In this document: piece after piece, positions 1 through 7,783 of the stretch
How positions within the stretch are numbered: position 1 is the stretch's first letter
Layout: every line of letters begins with the position of its first letter
Origin: Gammaproteobacteria bacterium
Lineage (GTDB): Bacteria > Pseudomonadota > Gammaproteobacteria > SZUA-140
Assembly (NCBI GenBank): GCA_016712635.1
Contig: JADJQS010000001.1
Span: 1 to 64,000 of the forward strand
Direction of reading: 5' to 3'
Length of the DNA stretch: 64,000 nucleotides
Position numbers and translations under genes: made by a program
The notes under the pieces: model-generated
What the model saw: the letters and a program-made list of their open reading frames with translations, nothing else
Database searches by the model: none
Told to the model about the DNA's origin: nothing

Positions 1-1
1 T

Positions 2-777
2 GCGGACGGGCTGGACGCGCTCATCATCACCGGCGCTAACGTGACCCAGCCCGACCTCGCCGCCGAGCCGTTCTGGGAGCCGCTCATCGAGGTGATCGAC
101 TGGGCCGCCGAGCATGTCACGTCGATCTTATGCTCCTGCCTCGCGACGCACGCCGTGCTGCAGTTCCTGCCACGGCCAGCACTGGCGGCGCTGCCTGGCG
201 AAGCGGGGCGTGTATCCGCACCGCGTGGTGAACGCGCGCCACACGCTGGTCGCCGACGTGAACAGCCTGTTCGACGTGCACCATTCGCGCTTCAACGAGA
301 TCGGGCGCGACCAGTTCGAGGCGGCCGGCCTGCAGGCTCTGGTGGAGAGCGACGTCGCCGGCGTACACCTCGCGGTGAGCGATGACCTGTTCCGCTTCGT
401 CTACTTCCAGGGCACCCGGAATACGACACCATCAGCCTGCTCAAGGAATACAAGCGCGAGGTGAAGCTGTACGCCCAGGGCCTGCGCGCGGACTACCCGC
501 CGTTTCCGGATCATTACTTCACCGACAAGTCACAGGCGATCCTCGAGGAATACCAGGACCGCCTCGCCGCCGCGCAGGCCCGCGGCGGGCCGGTGCCGGA
601 ATTCCCCGAGGACCACGTCCGCCCGGCGCTGCACAACACCTGGCACGACACCGCCGAGGCGGTCATCGACAACTGGATCGGCAAGGTCTACGAGGTCACC
701 CACCACGCGACCGCAAGCTGCCGTTCAAAGGCCGGCATCGACCCGGCGGACCCGCTGGGGTTGCGCGAAAGCGCTAG
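2..777 (+). pseudogene. metA: MetA-family homoserine O-acyltransferase, 3' part, several frameshifts
   Basis: The window opens inside this gene. Pieces in three frames join into one MetA-family protein, which transfers an acyl group to homoserine in methionine synthesis. The first piece holds the nucleophile region LCSCLATHAVLQF (Cys at about 137-139). The second frame carries GVYPHRVVNARHTLVADVN through FRFVYFQG. The third carries the C-terminal DHYFTDKSQAILEEYQDR and the NTWHD stretch. Frame changes lie near 165-200, at about 413 inside the conserved GHPEYD motif (one C appears missing), and near 705-740 where DRKLPFK sits in yet another frame. At least four indels are needed, so this copy cannot be read through as written. 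The stop is taken as the TAG at 775-777, which is uncertain. Sequencing error is as likely as real decay. Confidence 0.8.
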
Positions 778-828
778 ACACCGTCAGGATGAAACCCGGC
801 GTTATCCGGGATTCCCCTGCGCTGCCGC

Positions 829-1350
829 TCAAGAAATCAGTCCTGAAGACTGATGATCGTCACCGGGCCGGTTGCGCCGTCCGAAACCCCGCAGCGCCGA
901 CCACCTCAGCGATACGAACAGCGCAAACACGAGCGCCTGCGTCGCCGCGAAGGGCGCCTCCTGCTGTGTCGGCGCCAATTGCACGAGCATGGGTGTCCTG
1001 GCGAAGAGCTGCACGACCAGCACGAAGACATTGAGATAGAGCGCCGCCACGGCGGTAATGACGTACGTCGCCCGCCAACCGCCCGCCAGTTCTTTCCAGT
1101 AGTAGGCCATGAGACTGACGGCCAGGACCGCGAGCGATATTGTCCCCACGACATGCGCCGGCGTGACTGCCGCGGACGGGAAACCGAATCCGCTCACGCT
1201 GGTGAGGATCGTGGTCGCGAGGAAGAGTGCGGCCCAGCCCTCCAGCCGCGCTCCGCCCATGAGTCCGCCCACGACGACGAGTCCCGCGATGATACCCAGG
1301 ACGCTGATGACGACATGGAGCAAGGTGAACATCGGCAGATCGAACAGCAT
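829..1350 (-). CDS. Small polytopic membrane protein, unknown function
   Basis: A protein of about 173 residues with roughly five hydrophobic segments (about residues 5-32, 38-60, 65-90, 98-125 and 145-165), so probably an inner-membrane protein. The start at 1350 is chosen because GGGAGG lies a few bases upstream; the open frame extends further but without a better start. Two histidines sit within membrane segments (LLHVV, TPAHVV), which could bind heme or metal, but I recognise no family. It stands between a damaged metA and a convergently damaged gene group, so context gives no role. Confidence 0.6.
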   Translation of the reverse strand: MLFDLPMFTLLHVVISVLGIIAGLVVVGGLMGGARLEGWAALFLATTILTSVSGFGFPSAAVTPAHVVGTISLAVLAVSLMAYYWKELAGGWRATYVITAVAALYLNVFVLVVQLFARTPMLVQLAPTQQEAPFAATQALVFALFVSLRWSALRGFGRRNRPGDDHQSSGLIS

Positions 1351-1438
1351 GGCATCCTCCCGTGATGGCCGTGAGCGCAATCCCCGGCGCGAACCTCCCT
1401 GTGAAGCAACAGGGAGGAATCCTCCCCTCATCGCCAGT

Positions 1439-1632
1439 TTATACCGCGCACGCCATGTCCTGGCCGCAGCACATCGGCGATTTCACCTTGCCGTGTCCGC
1501 CCGGACATTCCGAGACGGTACCGACTTGCTGTCGGCCGTGGTGATCGTGCCATGCTTGAGTTCCTTGCCGCATTTGCCGCACGTCATGCTGCCGATCGAC
1601 ATCCCGCACTTCTTGCACGTGTACCCCGCCAT
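1439..1632 (-). pseudogene. Small zinc-ribbon protein, probable single frameshift
   Basis: Starts ATG at 1632 with a good GGGAGGT ribosome site. The first frame reads MAGYTCKKCGMSIGSMTCGK and continues through CGKELKHGTITTADSK, then stops at 1483 after 49 residues. A neighbouring frame continues with VSECPGGHGKVKSPMCCGQD to a stop at 1439. Joining the two gives a protein of about 64 residues with CxxC pairs at both ends, as expected for a paired zinc knuckle. The indel lies near 1515-1530. No named family was recognised. It sits just downstream of the flavin reductase, on the same strand. Confidence 0.55.
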
Positions 1633-1719
1633 GATCGCACCTCCCGTTCAGTCGTGGAAAGAACCGCCGCCCGCAGGATGAAACAGGGATACTGTACTGC
1701 TTTTCCGCTCCGACCCCAA

Positions 1720-2309
1720 CTATCCCGGCATTGCGCCGGAATAAGGCTGACGGAACGATCTGCCGGACCAGGCGCCCGGCGGAATCTTCGCGCGCATCGC
1801 CTTTCTGCGATCCAGCCGGTGCCCGTCGACGATAAAGGTGCCGTCGCCGACGGCATGCGGGGTTCGCTTTCCTTACGGTCAATGTCGAAATACGGCATCA
1901 TGCCCTCGAGGACGACGATATTGTGTTTCCTGACGATATCGATGACCTTGCATTCGATGTTAGCCAGGCACTCCCGGATCAGCGGCGCCCGGACGTATTT
2001 ACCCTTCACCGGGGTCAACCCGAACCGCGCGAACTTGTCGGTATCGGCGCCGGAACAGGTCCCCACGCCGACGACCGTATCGATCAGGTCCACCGTCGGG
2101 ATCGCGATGACGCACTCACGCGTCTTCTTCAGCGCGGCATAGGAGTGATTCCAGGGACCCGTGGTGATGGCGAACAGCGGCGTGAAGTCCATCACCATGG
2201 TCCAGGAGATGGTCATGATGTTCGCCTTCTTCCCGTCGCGGGTCGTAATGAAAACGACCGGGCCGGCTTCCATCAGGGTGAAGGCCTTGCCGATCGGAAT
2301 CTTCTTCAT
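1720..2309 (-). pseudogene. Flavin reductase-like (FMN split-barrel) protein, single frameshift
   Basis: The first 145 or so residues (KKIPIGKAFTLMEAGPVVF, then NIMTISWTMVMDFTPLFAIT) match the flavin-reductase-like domain, which binds FMN in a split barrel and passes electrons from NAD(P)H or a partner protein. After DIDRKE the frame changes: the next frame reads RTPHAVGDGTFIVDGHRLDR and ends at 1720. The missing base lies at about 1866-1872, in a run of T (A on the coding strand). The start at 2309 follows GGGAGGGTGAGGTG. With the base restored the protein is about 197 residues, normal for the family. The substrate is unknown; flavoredoxin-type roles are possible. Confidence 0.7.
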
Positions 2310-2333
2310 CACCTCACCCTCCCGTTCATCAAT

Positions 2334-2365
2334 GTAGCCCGGATGAAGCGCAGCGAAATCCGGGA
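2334..2365. repeat. REP-like repeat, AGCCCGGATGAAGCGCAGCG type
   Basis: Contains AGCCCGGATGAAGCGCAGCG followed by AATCCGGG. A second, longer copy with an inverted partner lies at 44494-44576, and a degenerate reverse-oriented relative may lie at 784-830. Intergenic, between the flavin reductase start and the cassette array. Confidence 0.55.
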
Positions 2366-2389
2366 AGCTTATAAGCTATCTCGCGAAAT

Positions 2390-2520
2390 TAGGGGCTCCG
2401 ACCCCTTAATGTTACAGTTTCGGATTGGGCTTCCTTCAGACCCCGCCTCGCGGCGACGCCCTTGCCCTTCTCCTTGCCTTCGGCTCTGCGAATACCTGGC
2501 CATAGGACTTGCACCTATGA
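2390..2520 (-). mobile_element. Possible 5' fragment of a group II intron
   Basis: On the minus strand this stretch holds GGTGCAAGTCC, then CGTCGCCGCGAGGCGGGGTC, then TGAAGGAAGC. That series resembles domain I of bacterial group II introns. There is no maturase gene and no visible domain V. The left end is a palindrome (TTAGGGG ... CCCCTTAA, 2395-2413). It lies directly beyond the outermost attC-like site; attC sites are known targets of one group IIC intron lineage. The assignment rests on remembered motif likeness only. Confidence 0.35.
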
Positions 2521-2602
2521 AGTAACGCGCCATGCCCGGCGCACACGCTCGCGCTCACCCGCGCGGCCGCAGGCCGCGTCGTGGTGAAGCGGATGGTTAG
2601 GT
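2520..2602 (-). other. attC-like site 1 (outermost, degenerate)
   Basis: R'' box ACCTAAC (minus strand, 2596-2602) contains the TAA stop of the 2597-4153 gene. The R' box, GTTACTT (2520-2526), departs from GTTRRRY at several positions. GC-rich inverted arms lie between. Confidence 0.6.
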
Positions 2603-4153
2603 AGTGCCATTGTCGGTCTGTTCCTTGGTTTGCTGCGCCGCGGCAGCGCCCGATTCTTCGGATGAACTCTTGGTGACCAATGCAAGTTGTGCATCAAGCC
2701 CGGGATAGAGTTTAGATAAGTCACCAAACATAGCGTTGACAAGCAACACTGCGTCCGGAAGCACGCTGTTTTGAGTCCGTTGCATTGGCATAGGAATCCT
2801 GTGCAATCGATGCAACGGATTGAAGCAATGCGTCATGCACGAGTTTCGAACAGCACCCCATTGCGAATGGGCAAACGCAGAAGTCCACCCATAGTAAAGA
2901 TCGTAATGGTCCTTTGTGCCGCAATCGTCTGACATCCTGCGCAGATCCGAATCGCACCAATGTCCGAGCTCTATATCAACGAACTCTTGGAAAAAGTCCT
3001 CATTCGAAAGTGTCTCTAATGTCTCGAGTCCTACAAAGGAAGGCGGAACTCCGGACGCTTCGTCGAGCTTTAGTAGAGACAGTTTTGCTTGGCCCGCGCC
3101 ATATGCTCGATAGCGATTCCACAACTTGTGATCGTCGCTCTTGGCGAGGTAGGCAAGGTTAATGCGTGCCTCTACGAGTGCGCGCAGTAGCAGACGACCG
3201 GATATTCCTTGATCGTTGCGAGCGAAGAGCATCTCAGATGCCAGGGCCAAGCCATACGAAACGAGCCCGAACGCGCCGTCATGTCGTGCATCGACCCCCG
3301 TCGTTGTGACGGTGGACACCCAATGATCAACCAATGCGTTGTCTGTCGCGACAAGTTTGTCGAAGGTCGCGCGATAGTCGTAGACAGCCTTATTCGTACG
3401 GTCTAGGGGTCGCGGAGTGCAATTTGTTCTCGCGAGGCACTCCGACCAGAAGAGACGGCTCCAATCTGTCGCTTGCTCACATGACACAGAGCAGAAGGCA
3501 AGTTCAGTCGATCGAATAGTCGGTCGTACCTTTCGCATGTCACCACGGTTCGGATACTCGATGAGCTCAGCTACTGTTTCTCGGCCCTCTGGGCCGAAGT
3601 AGATCAATCCCAGAGCCATCTTGAAGATTACTGTGAGCCAACGAACATCGGTGGACTCTTGGGACTGATGATCTAGCGTGAGGAGCACTCCTTGGGCGAG
3701 AGTCTGCAAATCCGCGTCCTGCAGTTCGGAGGCGATGTACTTCCTCCAGGTCTCTCTCCGGGGCAATCCTTCAAGAATTAGCAGGGGGCGCAGCGCAGCA
3801 TATCCGAGAGGATGCTTCGATACCTCCTTCACAATTGTTTCAATGAAAATCTCGGGCATCTTCCCGAGAGCTGAGTGTGCAAGCGACCAATCTTTGATAT
3901 CGGGAGTCTCGCGATGGGAGAACCCGCTTTCTGCGATCTTGCGAAAGATAGAGATTACCTCAAGCCTTGGAATCACAGCAATCACGAGGCACGCCCAAAG
4001 CATCTCTGGCAGGCGATCATTTACCCACGACTGGGGTGACAGAGCCGAGAGTTGATTAAAGGGCGGTACGAGTCGCTTTCCTACGCGCTTATGTTGATCA
4101 AGCGAGCTTGTATTCCGACTGCGACGATGCCGAGACTTTCGTTTCTTAGACAT
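2597..4153 (-). CDS. Cassette-borne DUF5677-like protein
   Basis: About 518 residues. The N-terminus is very basic (SKKRKSRHRRSR). The C-terminal half (about residues 300-470), with LLLRALVEARINLAYLAKSD and WNRYRAYGAGQAKLSLLKLD, resembles the DUF5677 family, alpha-helical proteins of unknown function often found on mobile DNA. The start is taken at ATG 4153; an in-frame GTG at 4180 lies inside the preceding attC box, so it is less likely. The stop overlaps the attC box downstream. It is unusually long for a cassette gene. Base composition is lower in GC than the chromosomal genes, consistent with acquisition. Confidence 0.7.
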   Translation of the reverse strand: MSKKRKSRHRRSRNTSSLDQHKRVGKRLVPPFNQLSALSPQSWVNDRLPEMLWACLVIAVIPRLEVISIFRKIAESGFSHRETPDIKDWSLAHSALGKMPEIFIETIVKEVSKHPLGYAALRPLLILEGLPRRETWRKYIASELQDADLQTLAQGVLLTLDHQSQESTDVRWLTVIFKMALGLIYFGPEGRETVAELIEYPNRGDMRKVRPTIRSTELAFCSVSCEQATDWSRLFWSECLARTNCTPRPLDRTNKAVYDYRATFDKLVATDNALVDHWVSTVTTTGVDARHDGAFGLVSYGLALASEMLFARNDQGISGRLLLRALVEARINLAYLAKSDDHKLWNRYRAYGAGQAKLSLLKLDEASGVPPSFVGLETLETLSNEDFFQEFVDIELGHWCDSDLRRMSDDCGTKDHYDLYYGWTSAFAHSQWGAVRNSCMTHCFNPLHRLHRIPMPMQRTQNSVLPDAVLLVNAMFGDLSKLYPGLDAQLALVTKSSSEESGAAAAQQTKEQTDNGTT

Positions 4154-4181
4154 TGGACTGGGCAGTGGTGCTTTTGGCACT

Positions 4182-4259
4182 ACCTAACTGCCACAATAAG
4201 GCGCGCCGCGGAGCGGCGTCGCAGTGAGCGAAGCGAACGACTTGATTGCGTTGTTAGGC
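4182..4259 (-). other. attC site 2
   Basis: Minus strand: R'' GCCTAAC (4253-4259), R' GTTAGGT (4182-4188), with a central hairpin around GCGCCGCTCCGCGGCGCG. Contains GTCGTTCGCTTCGCTCACT, shared in nearly the same form by site 6. Confidence 0.85.
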
Positions 4260-4265
4260 GCTAGT

Positions 4266-4613
4266 TTATGGCGCATCTCTAGTTTTCCATACTCGGATTC
4301 TCGCCAATTTATCTTTATCATCAAACTCCCAGAATGCCGTCACTGAAGTTTCAAGCGGTACACCTTGATATTTGCCCAACTCTCCCCGAATGTACTTACC
4401 TGTAGTGTGTTCATTGCTACCTTGTAAACGGGCGTCATACCACCCATTCTGTGACGCGATATGTCTCACATCCAGGAAACTGCTGCCAAGTGGCGTAGTA
4501 TTCTCTAACCAGCTCCTAACCAGTGGCTCAGGCCGTCGTAACGGATTCAACCATGACAATGCGACAAATGATATTGCGACAGCAATAACTGCTATGCCGA
4601 GTTTTCGTACCAT
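4266..4613 (-). CDS. Cassette protein with N-terminal membrane anchor
   Basis: 115 residues. Residues 5-22 (LGIAVIAVAISFVALSWL) form a signal or membrane anchor, followed by a soluble domain ending in ETSVTAFWEFDDKDKLARIR, which looks like a beta-rich exported domain. No family recognised. It fills one cassette between attC sites 2 and 3. No clear Shine-Dalgarno sequence is seen. Confidence 0.6.
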   Translation of the reverse strand: MVRKLGIAVIAVAISFVALSWLNPLRRPEPLVRSWLENTTPLGSSFLDVRHIASQNGWYDARLQGSNEHTTGKYIRGELGKYQGVPLETSVTAFWEFDDKDKLARIRVWKTRDAP

Positions 4614-4623
4614 GTAGCTTAGC

Positions 4624-4688
4624 GCCTAACGAATTAACTAACGGGCGCGCCGTCTTTCGGCGCGTCCGTGTTGAGTGAATGGTTGGGC
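4624..4688 (-). other. attC site 3
   Basis: Minus strand: R'' GCCCAAC (4682-4688), R' GTTAGGC (4624-4630), inner stem GACGCGCCG / CGGCGCGCC. Follows the stop of the 4699-5082 gene. Confidence 0.85.
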
Positions 4689-4698
4689 GGCAGCGTCC

Positions 4699-5082
4699 TC
4701 ATGGCGCAAACCCTTTCACGCTCCATACAAGAAAGGCGAACGTCCACAGTAGAGGCTGAGCAAATGATATCGGGATTAACGTCATGAGCAGCCACCGCTT
4801 GCGCGACTGTTTAAGGAACAACCATGCACCAACAACGCAGAAACCGAAGACGGCATAGCTCAGTCTAGATACACCTTCAATCACGACCATGGATAAGCCG
4901 CTGTCATACAGAATTTGTTCAATATTTGGAAGCGCTGATGAGGCCAAAGCCGAAACGATTAGTGCAGGCACAACCCCTCGACCACCGACGCGGTGCTCCC
5001 CAAGGCGAGAAAACGCGACGTATGCGATGAAGCCGCCCACTACGGCCGCAATTACAGGAAGAAAAAGGGGATACAGAAACAT
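4699..5082 (-). CDS. Cassette-borne small membrane protein
   Basis: 127 residues with about four hydrophobic segments (residues 4-25, 37-57, 66-90 and 97-122). Probable inner-membrane protein, unknown function. It occupies its own cassette between attC sites 3 and 4; the stop lies about 10 bases before the attC box. Confidence 0.6.
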   Translation of the reverse strand: MFLYPLFLPVIAAVVGGFIAYVAFSRLGEHRVGGRGVVPALIVSALASSALPNIEQILYDSGLSMVVIEGVSRLSYAVFGFCVVGAWLFLKQSRKRWLLMTLIPISFAQPLLWTFAFLVWSVKGFAP

Positions 5083-5090
5083 CTACGGGC

Positions 5091-5957
5091 TTACTCCCTC
5101 TGCCGCCCAACGCCGCTGTTCAGCGGCGAATTTGTTGTGGCGCAGCTTTTGCGCCTTTTGCAAAAGGTGTGACACGGCAAATTCGTCCGTTTGGAACGCC
5201 TTGTTAGCGGCTTGCAGTACTCTGCTCCATCGGAGAAGAGAAATCTTACGCTGTACTTCCTTAAAGCGAGGTTGGGAACCACTCTAGCAGCTGCTTTCGC
5301 TCGCGAGTCAAAGTCCGAGGCCACTAAAATTCCTCTGACGCCAGCACCATCTTGCTCCGCGATGATGTCCCCCATATAGCTCAATATCTGCGCCACGGCC
5401 CGCGGCCCTGCAACTCCGGTTTTCAGTTCAATGACGACGGTGACACCCGATTGATCGCGCGCTGTGATGTCTATGAAGCCTGACTCCACCGACCGCTCCG
5501 CCCCATCGTCGATGATGGTCAATCCGGATTCCAATTGGTCAATCCTTGAGCGAAGAGCCGCCTGCATATCTCTCTCGAGACCAATCCTTTGGGTAACTTC
5601 CTCGTCTGGCACTACCGCACGTGCAATTGGTGTCGGTTCATCAATGACATCCGCAGGCGCCATTAGGGGGTCGTTTCGGAATAGTCGATATCTTCGTACG
5701 GCATCACGGTACGACGCCAAATTCGAATACAGGTCACCGTTGATCGGAATATTCGTGGGATTCGGCCGGCCAACTTGCTTATCGTTTGCCGAGTACTGCA
5801 AAGCCGCAATAACACTTTCAAGTCTATCGGTCTCGTAGTGTGTGTCGAGATCACCAAAATATTCTTCGACCCTTCCTGCGCGATGCAGTTGAGCAGTAAT
5901 TGTCCCTGGTTGATATCTCTGCTGATCGAGCCACTGCTCGTACTGTTCCTTTCTCAT
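5091..5957 (-). CDS. Cassette-borne NucS-like (PD-(D/E)XK) endonuclease
   Basis: 288 residues. Residues 155-215 carry the NucS/DUF91 nuclease signature: SGFIDITARDQSGVTVVIEL followed by KTG, giving the catalytic D and E-x-K pattern of the PD-(D/E)XK fold, then AVAQILSYMGDI. NucS/EndoMS enzymes cut mismatched or branched DNA. The N-terminal half is not the usual NucS dimerisation domain. The last 40 or so residues are encoded by attC site 4 and the stop lies beyond the R' box, so the original stop seems lost and the protein carries a Cys- and Arg-rich tail. Start ATG 5957. Whether it acts in repair or defence is unknown. Confidence 0.7.
   Translation of the reverse strand: MRKEQYEQWLDQQRYQPGTITAQLHRAGRVEEYFGDLDTHYETDRLESVIAALQYSANDKQVGRPNPTNIPINGDLYSNLASYRDAVRRYRLFRNDPLMAPADVIDEPTPIARAVVPDEEVTQRIGLERDMQAALRSRIDQLESGLTIIDDGAERSVESGFIDITARDQSGVTVVIELKTGVAGPRAVAQILSYMGDIIAEQDGAGVRGILVASDFDSRAKAAARVVPNLALRKYSVRFLFSDGAEYCKPLTRRSKRTNLPCHTFCKRRKSCATTNSPLNSGVGRQRE
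5105..5209 (-). other. attC site 4
   Basis: Minus strand: R'' CGCTAAC (5203-5209), R' GTTGGGC (5105-5111). Long inverted arms around GAATTTGCCG and CTTTTGCAAAAGG. The upstream gene reads through this whole site without a stop. Confidence 0.8.
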
Positions 5958-5985
5958 GCTGCTTACTCTGGTTTGTGCTCTGGGC

Positions 5986-6073
5986 CGCTAACGTCGCAAT
6001 TCACCGGAGGCAAAAAGCATAGCTACGATCGAGCGACGCTTTTTGACGTCCGCGTGAAATTGCCTTGTTAGCT
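5986..6073 (-). other. attC site 5
   Basis: Minus strand: R'' AGCTAAC (6067-6073), R' GTTAGCG (5986-5992), arms GGCAATTTCACGCGG and a matching CCGGTGAATTGCGAC. Follows the AT-rich 6084-6722 gene. Confidence 0.75.
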
Positions 6074-6083
6074 GTTGTTGCTA

Positions 6084-6722
6084 TCATTTAACCAAAAACT
6101 CCCCATCAGCTTTTCCAATAACAATCTTTGGTTTTTCTCCATTAAATGGAACTTCAACAACCCAAACTCCTGTAAATATTGGAGTTGACACCTTTGTGAA
6201 GTGCCACGAAAGTAATGACTTTACAGAATTGATAATTACAGGAATGTCCTGAAGAATATTATTGATACCTTTATCGTTTCCCCAAGGGTTATCAGCATGT
6301 AGAAATTTACCTAATCGATCATAAAACGATGAAAACTGTTTTTTGGTTAGTGCTCCATCCTCTCTTTTATCAAAATGCCATCTCCCTGGGCCTTTGCTAA
6401 TAGGTGAAGAAACTGGCTTTGGATAAAAGTCCTTATTTATTTTCGAGAGCATCTCTAAAATTTTACCTGCGTGATAGTCCCTCGTGTAATCTGACTGTCG
6501 ATCTGCTTTAGCACGGTACTCTTTATATTCTTTTTTATTTGGGGCAATTGCAGCATACGCAACGCACTCAAGAGATTTGCGCATTTGCAATATAGCGGAC
6601 TCAAGAAAATATACGTTTCCTGATTCTTTATGGAATTCCAAAAACACCTCACATGCCCTGAGCCGATCAAGACATTCTTCCACTTTTCCAAGATAAATCT
6701 TCTGTAATTGAATTTCACTCAT
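6084..6722 (-). CDS. AT-rich cassette protein, unknown function
   Basis: 212 residues, hydrophilic, Lys-rich and predicted largely helical in the first half (LQKIYLGKVEECLDRLRACE). The end, FTGVWVVEVPFNGEKPKIVI, looks like a small beta unit. No family recognised. Its low GC content stands out sharply from the flanking cassettes and from the chromosome, which points to a separate origin. No transmembrane segments. Confidence 0.65.
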   Translation of the reverse strand: MSEIQLQKIYLGKVEECLDRLRACEVFLEFHKESGNVYFLESAILQMRKSLECVAYAAIAPNKKEYKEYRAKADRQSDYTRDYHAGKILEMLSKINKDFYPKPVSSPISKGPGRWHFDKREDGALTKKQFSSFYDRLGKFLHADNPWGNDKGINNILQDIPVIINSVKSLLSWHFTKVSTPIFTGVWVVEVPFNGEKPKIVIGKADGEFLVK

Positions 6723-6731
6723 AACTTATAC

Positions 6732-6821
6732 AGCTAACGTTTGAGTTGAGGGGCCGCACGGCAGCGCAGCTGGCGGGCAGACCCAGTGAGCAAAGCGAAC
6801 GACTCGAACGATTTGTTAGGC
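6732..6821 (-). other. attC site 6
   Basis: Minus strand: R'' GCCTAAC (6815-6821), R' GTTAGCT (6732-6738). Shares the CGTTCGCTTTGCTCACTG stretch with site 2. Confidence 0.8.
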
Positions 6822-7087
6822 CACGGTTGGTTCATGCTGTAAATACCACCAAAGTACCCACAAGGCGACGAGAATAGGAAAAAGTAGTTTTCCATAAAAC
6901 AATTTTTTCTGTGCAGTGGGCAAGTAACGATCGCTATAGTATGGCCACCAAGGATCCATCCATAACAGTAGGCTGAAGAACTTCCCTTTTTCCTCAGGCT
7001 TGGCCTGAGCATATGCAACAAAGCCAAAACGCCGTAAACTACACTGAGAACGCACGCTACTAGTAATGTAATTGTCAAATAAGGCAT
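6816..7087 (-). pseudogene. Cassette membrane protein, probable single frameshift
   Basis: Two overlapping frames complement each other. The frame starting at 7087 gives MPYLTITLLVACVLSVVYGV and continues to LRPSLRKKG. The other frame then gives KFFSLLLWMDPWWPYYSDRY and a second hydrophobic segment ending LWWYLQHEPTVA at 6816. Joined, they make a protein of about 90 residues with two membrane segments and its stop just before attC site 6. The indel lies in the AAAAAGGG run near 6983-6992. Read separately, each frame is half nonsense. Confidence 0.55.
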
Positions 7088-7096
7088 TGGGTAGTG

Positions 7097-7167
7097 GCCT
7101 AACGTCTGACATAACCGGCGCTGCGCGGCTTCATCGCGCAGCGTCCGTGTTGATGGATGGGTTGGGC
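7097..7167 (-). other. attC site 7
   Basis: Minus strand: R'' GCCCAAC (7161-7167), R' GTTAGGC (7097-7103), stem CGCTGCGCG / CGCGCAGCG. The gene at 7131-7601 ends inside this site; its last residues NPSINTDAAR are encoded by the left arm. Confidence 0.85.
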
Positions 7168-7601
7168 ATCACATTGGATACCACGCGAAGTGAGCCACGC
7201 AGCGGCAAGAAACTAAGGAGGTTGCTCCATGTGCCAATAGTTTTCCAGCAACCGTTACTTGGGGCTTGAAGCTCCGCCTTCACGTAACGCTTGCCACGAT
7301 AGTGCTCTAGAACACGAAATTGGCCCGATAGGAAGCCAACGACGGCTGCAATGTATTCGTCTACGCGCGATGGCTTTGTGCAAGGGAACCACTCCAGCCA
7401 GAAATGGCTGACTGAGAAATGCAGTTCATCGTTGTTTTGAAGCGCGAGCCACACTTCGTGGTTTAGCTCAGGCTGCACGGGCAAGCGAAAGCTCAGTTCG
7501 ACGGGTGCCTCAGGTTCCTCAATCATTCGGAGGGAAGGAAAACGAGCGGCTATTTCAGCAATAGCTTTACGTGCAATAGCCATCTCGGCGGTCGGATTCA
7601 T
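7131..7601 (-). CDS. First-position cassette protein, unknown function
   Basis: 156 residues from ATG 7601, which lies a few bases inside the integron junction box. Residues 50-75 (EVWLALQNNDELHFSVSHFW) suggest a compact alpha/beta domain; no family recognised. The C-terminus NPSINTDAAR is encoded by the attC arm, so its end was set by the recombination site. It is the cassette nearest the expected integrase end and so would be the best expressed if a Pc promoter remains. Confidence 0.6.
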   Translation of the reverse strand: MNPTAEMAIARKAIAEIAARFPSLRMIEEPEAPVELSFRLPVQPELNHEVWLALQNNDELHFSVSHFWLEWFPCTKPSRVDEYIAAVVGFLSGQFRVLEHYRGKRYVKAELQAPSNGCWKTIGTWSNLLSFLPLRGSLRVVSNVMPNPSINTDAAR

Positions 7602-7783
7602 GATGCCCAACAGTTAATTAGACGGAATCGTTGATATTGGTGATAGGCCGATTCCGTATAGCACACCTCACCCATTCCCAACCCCTTGCTCCCCAAGATA
7701 TCAACTCCATCAAACACAGCGTCGCGATACGTTAGTACATCACACCCGGCTTCCTGATTCGCGTACCCGGTCGCCCGCTGCAA
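7598..7783 (-). other. Boundary region of the array: junction box, possible promoter, short open frame
   Basis: The array ends with GTTGGGC (minus strand, 7605-7611). To its right a 61-codon frame (AVFDGVDILGSKGLGMGEVC, then YTESAYHQYQRF) runs into the junction. It has ordinary amino-acid use and could be a truncated gene tail or an unrecognised leader cassette. On the minus strand TGCTATACG (about 7655-7663) resembles an extended -10 element that could drive the array, but the -35 is poor. I could not identify attI. Confidence 0.3.

Larger units (their letters stand above)
2520..7611 (-). mobile_element. Integron gene-cassette array without integrase (CALIN-like)
   Basis: Seven attC-like sites at regular intervals, each between the 3' end of one minus-strand gene and the 5' end of the next. 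Read on the minus strand, most sites open with a GCCTAAC or GCCCAAC box (R'') and close with a GTTAGGC, GTTGGGC or similar box (R'), and have imperfect inverted arms. The genes are short, mostly without recognised family, and vary in base composition: the 6084-6722 gene is markedly AT-rich among GC-rich neighbours. The orientation predicts the integrase end to lie to the right of 7611, but the next gene there is a housekeeping-type gene. No intI was found in the window. Confidence 0.85.

Noticed and set aside
1439..1882. 147-codon minus-strand frame spanning the zinc-ribbon and flavin reductase ends
   Set aside because: Only its last 28 or so codons belong to a gene; the rest is the wrong frame of the flavin reductase C-terminus.
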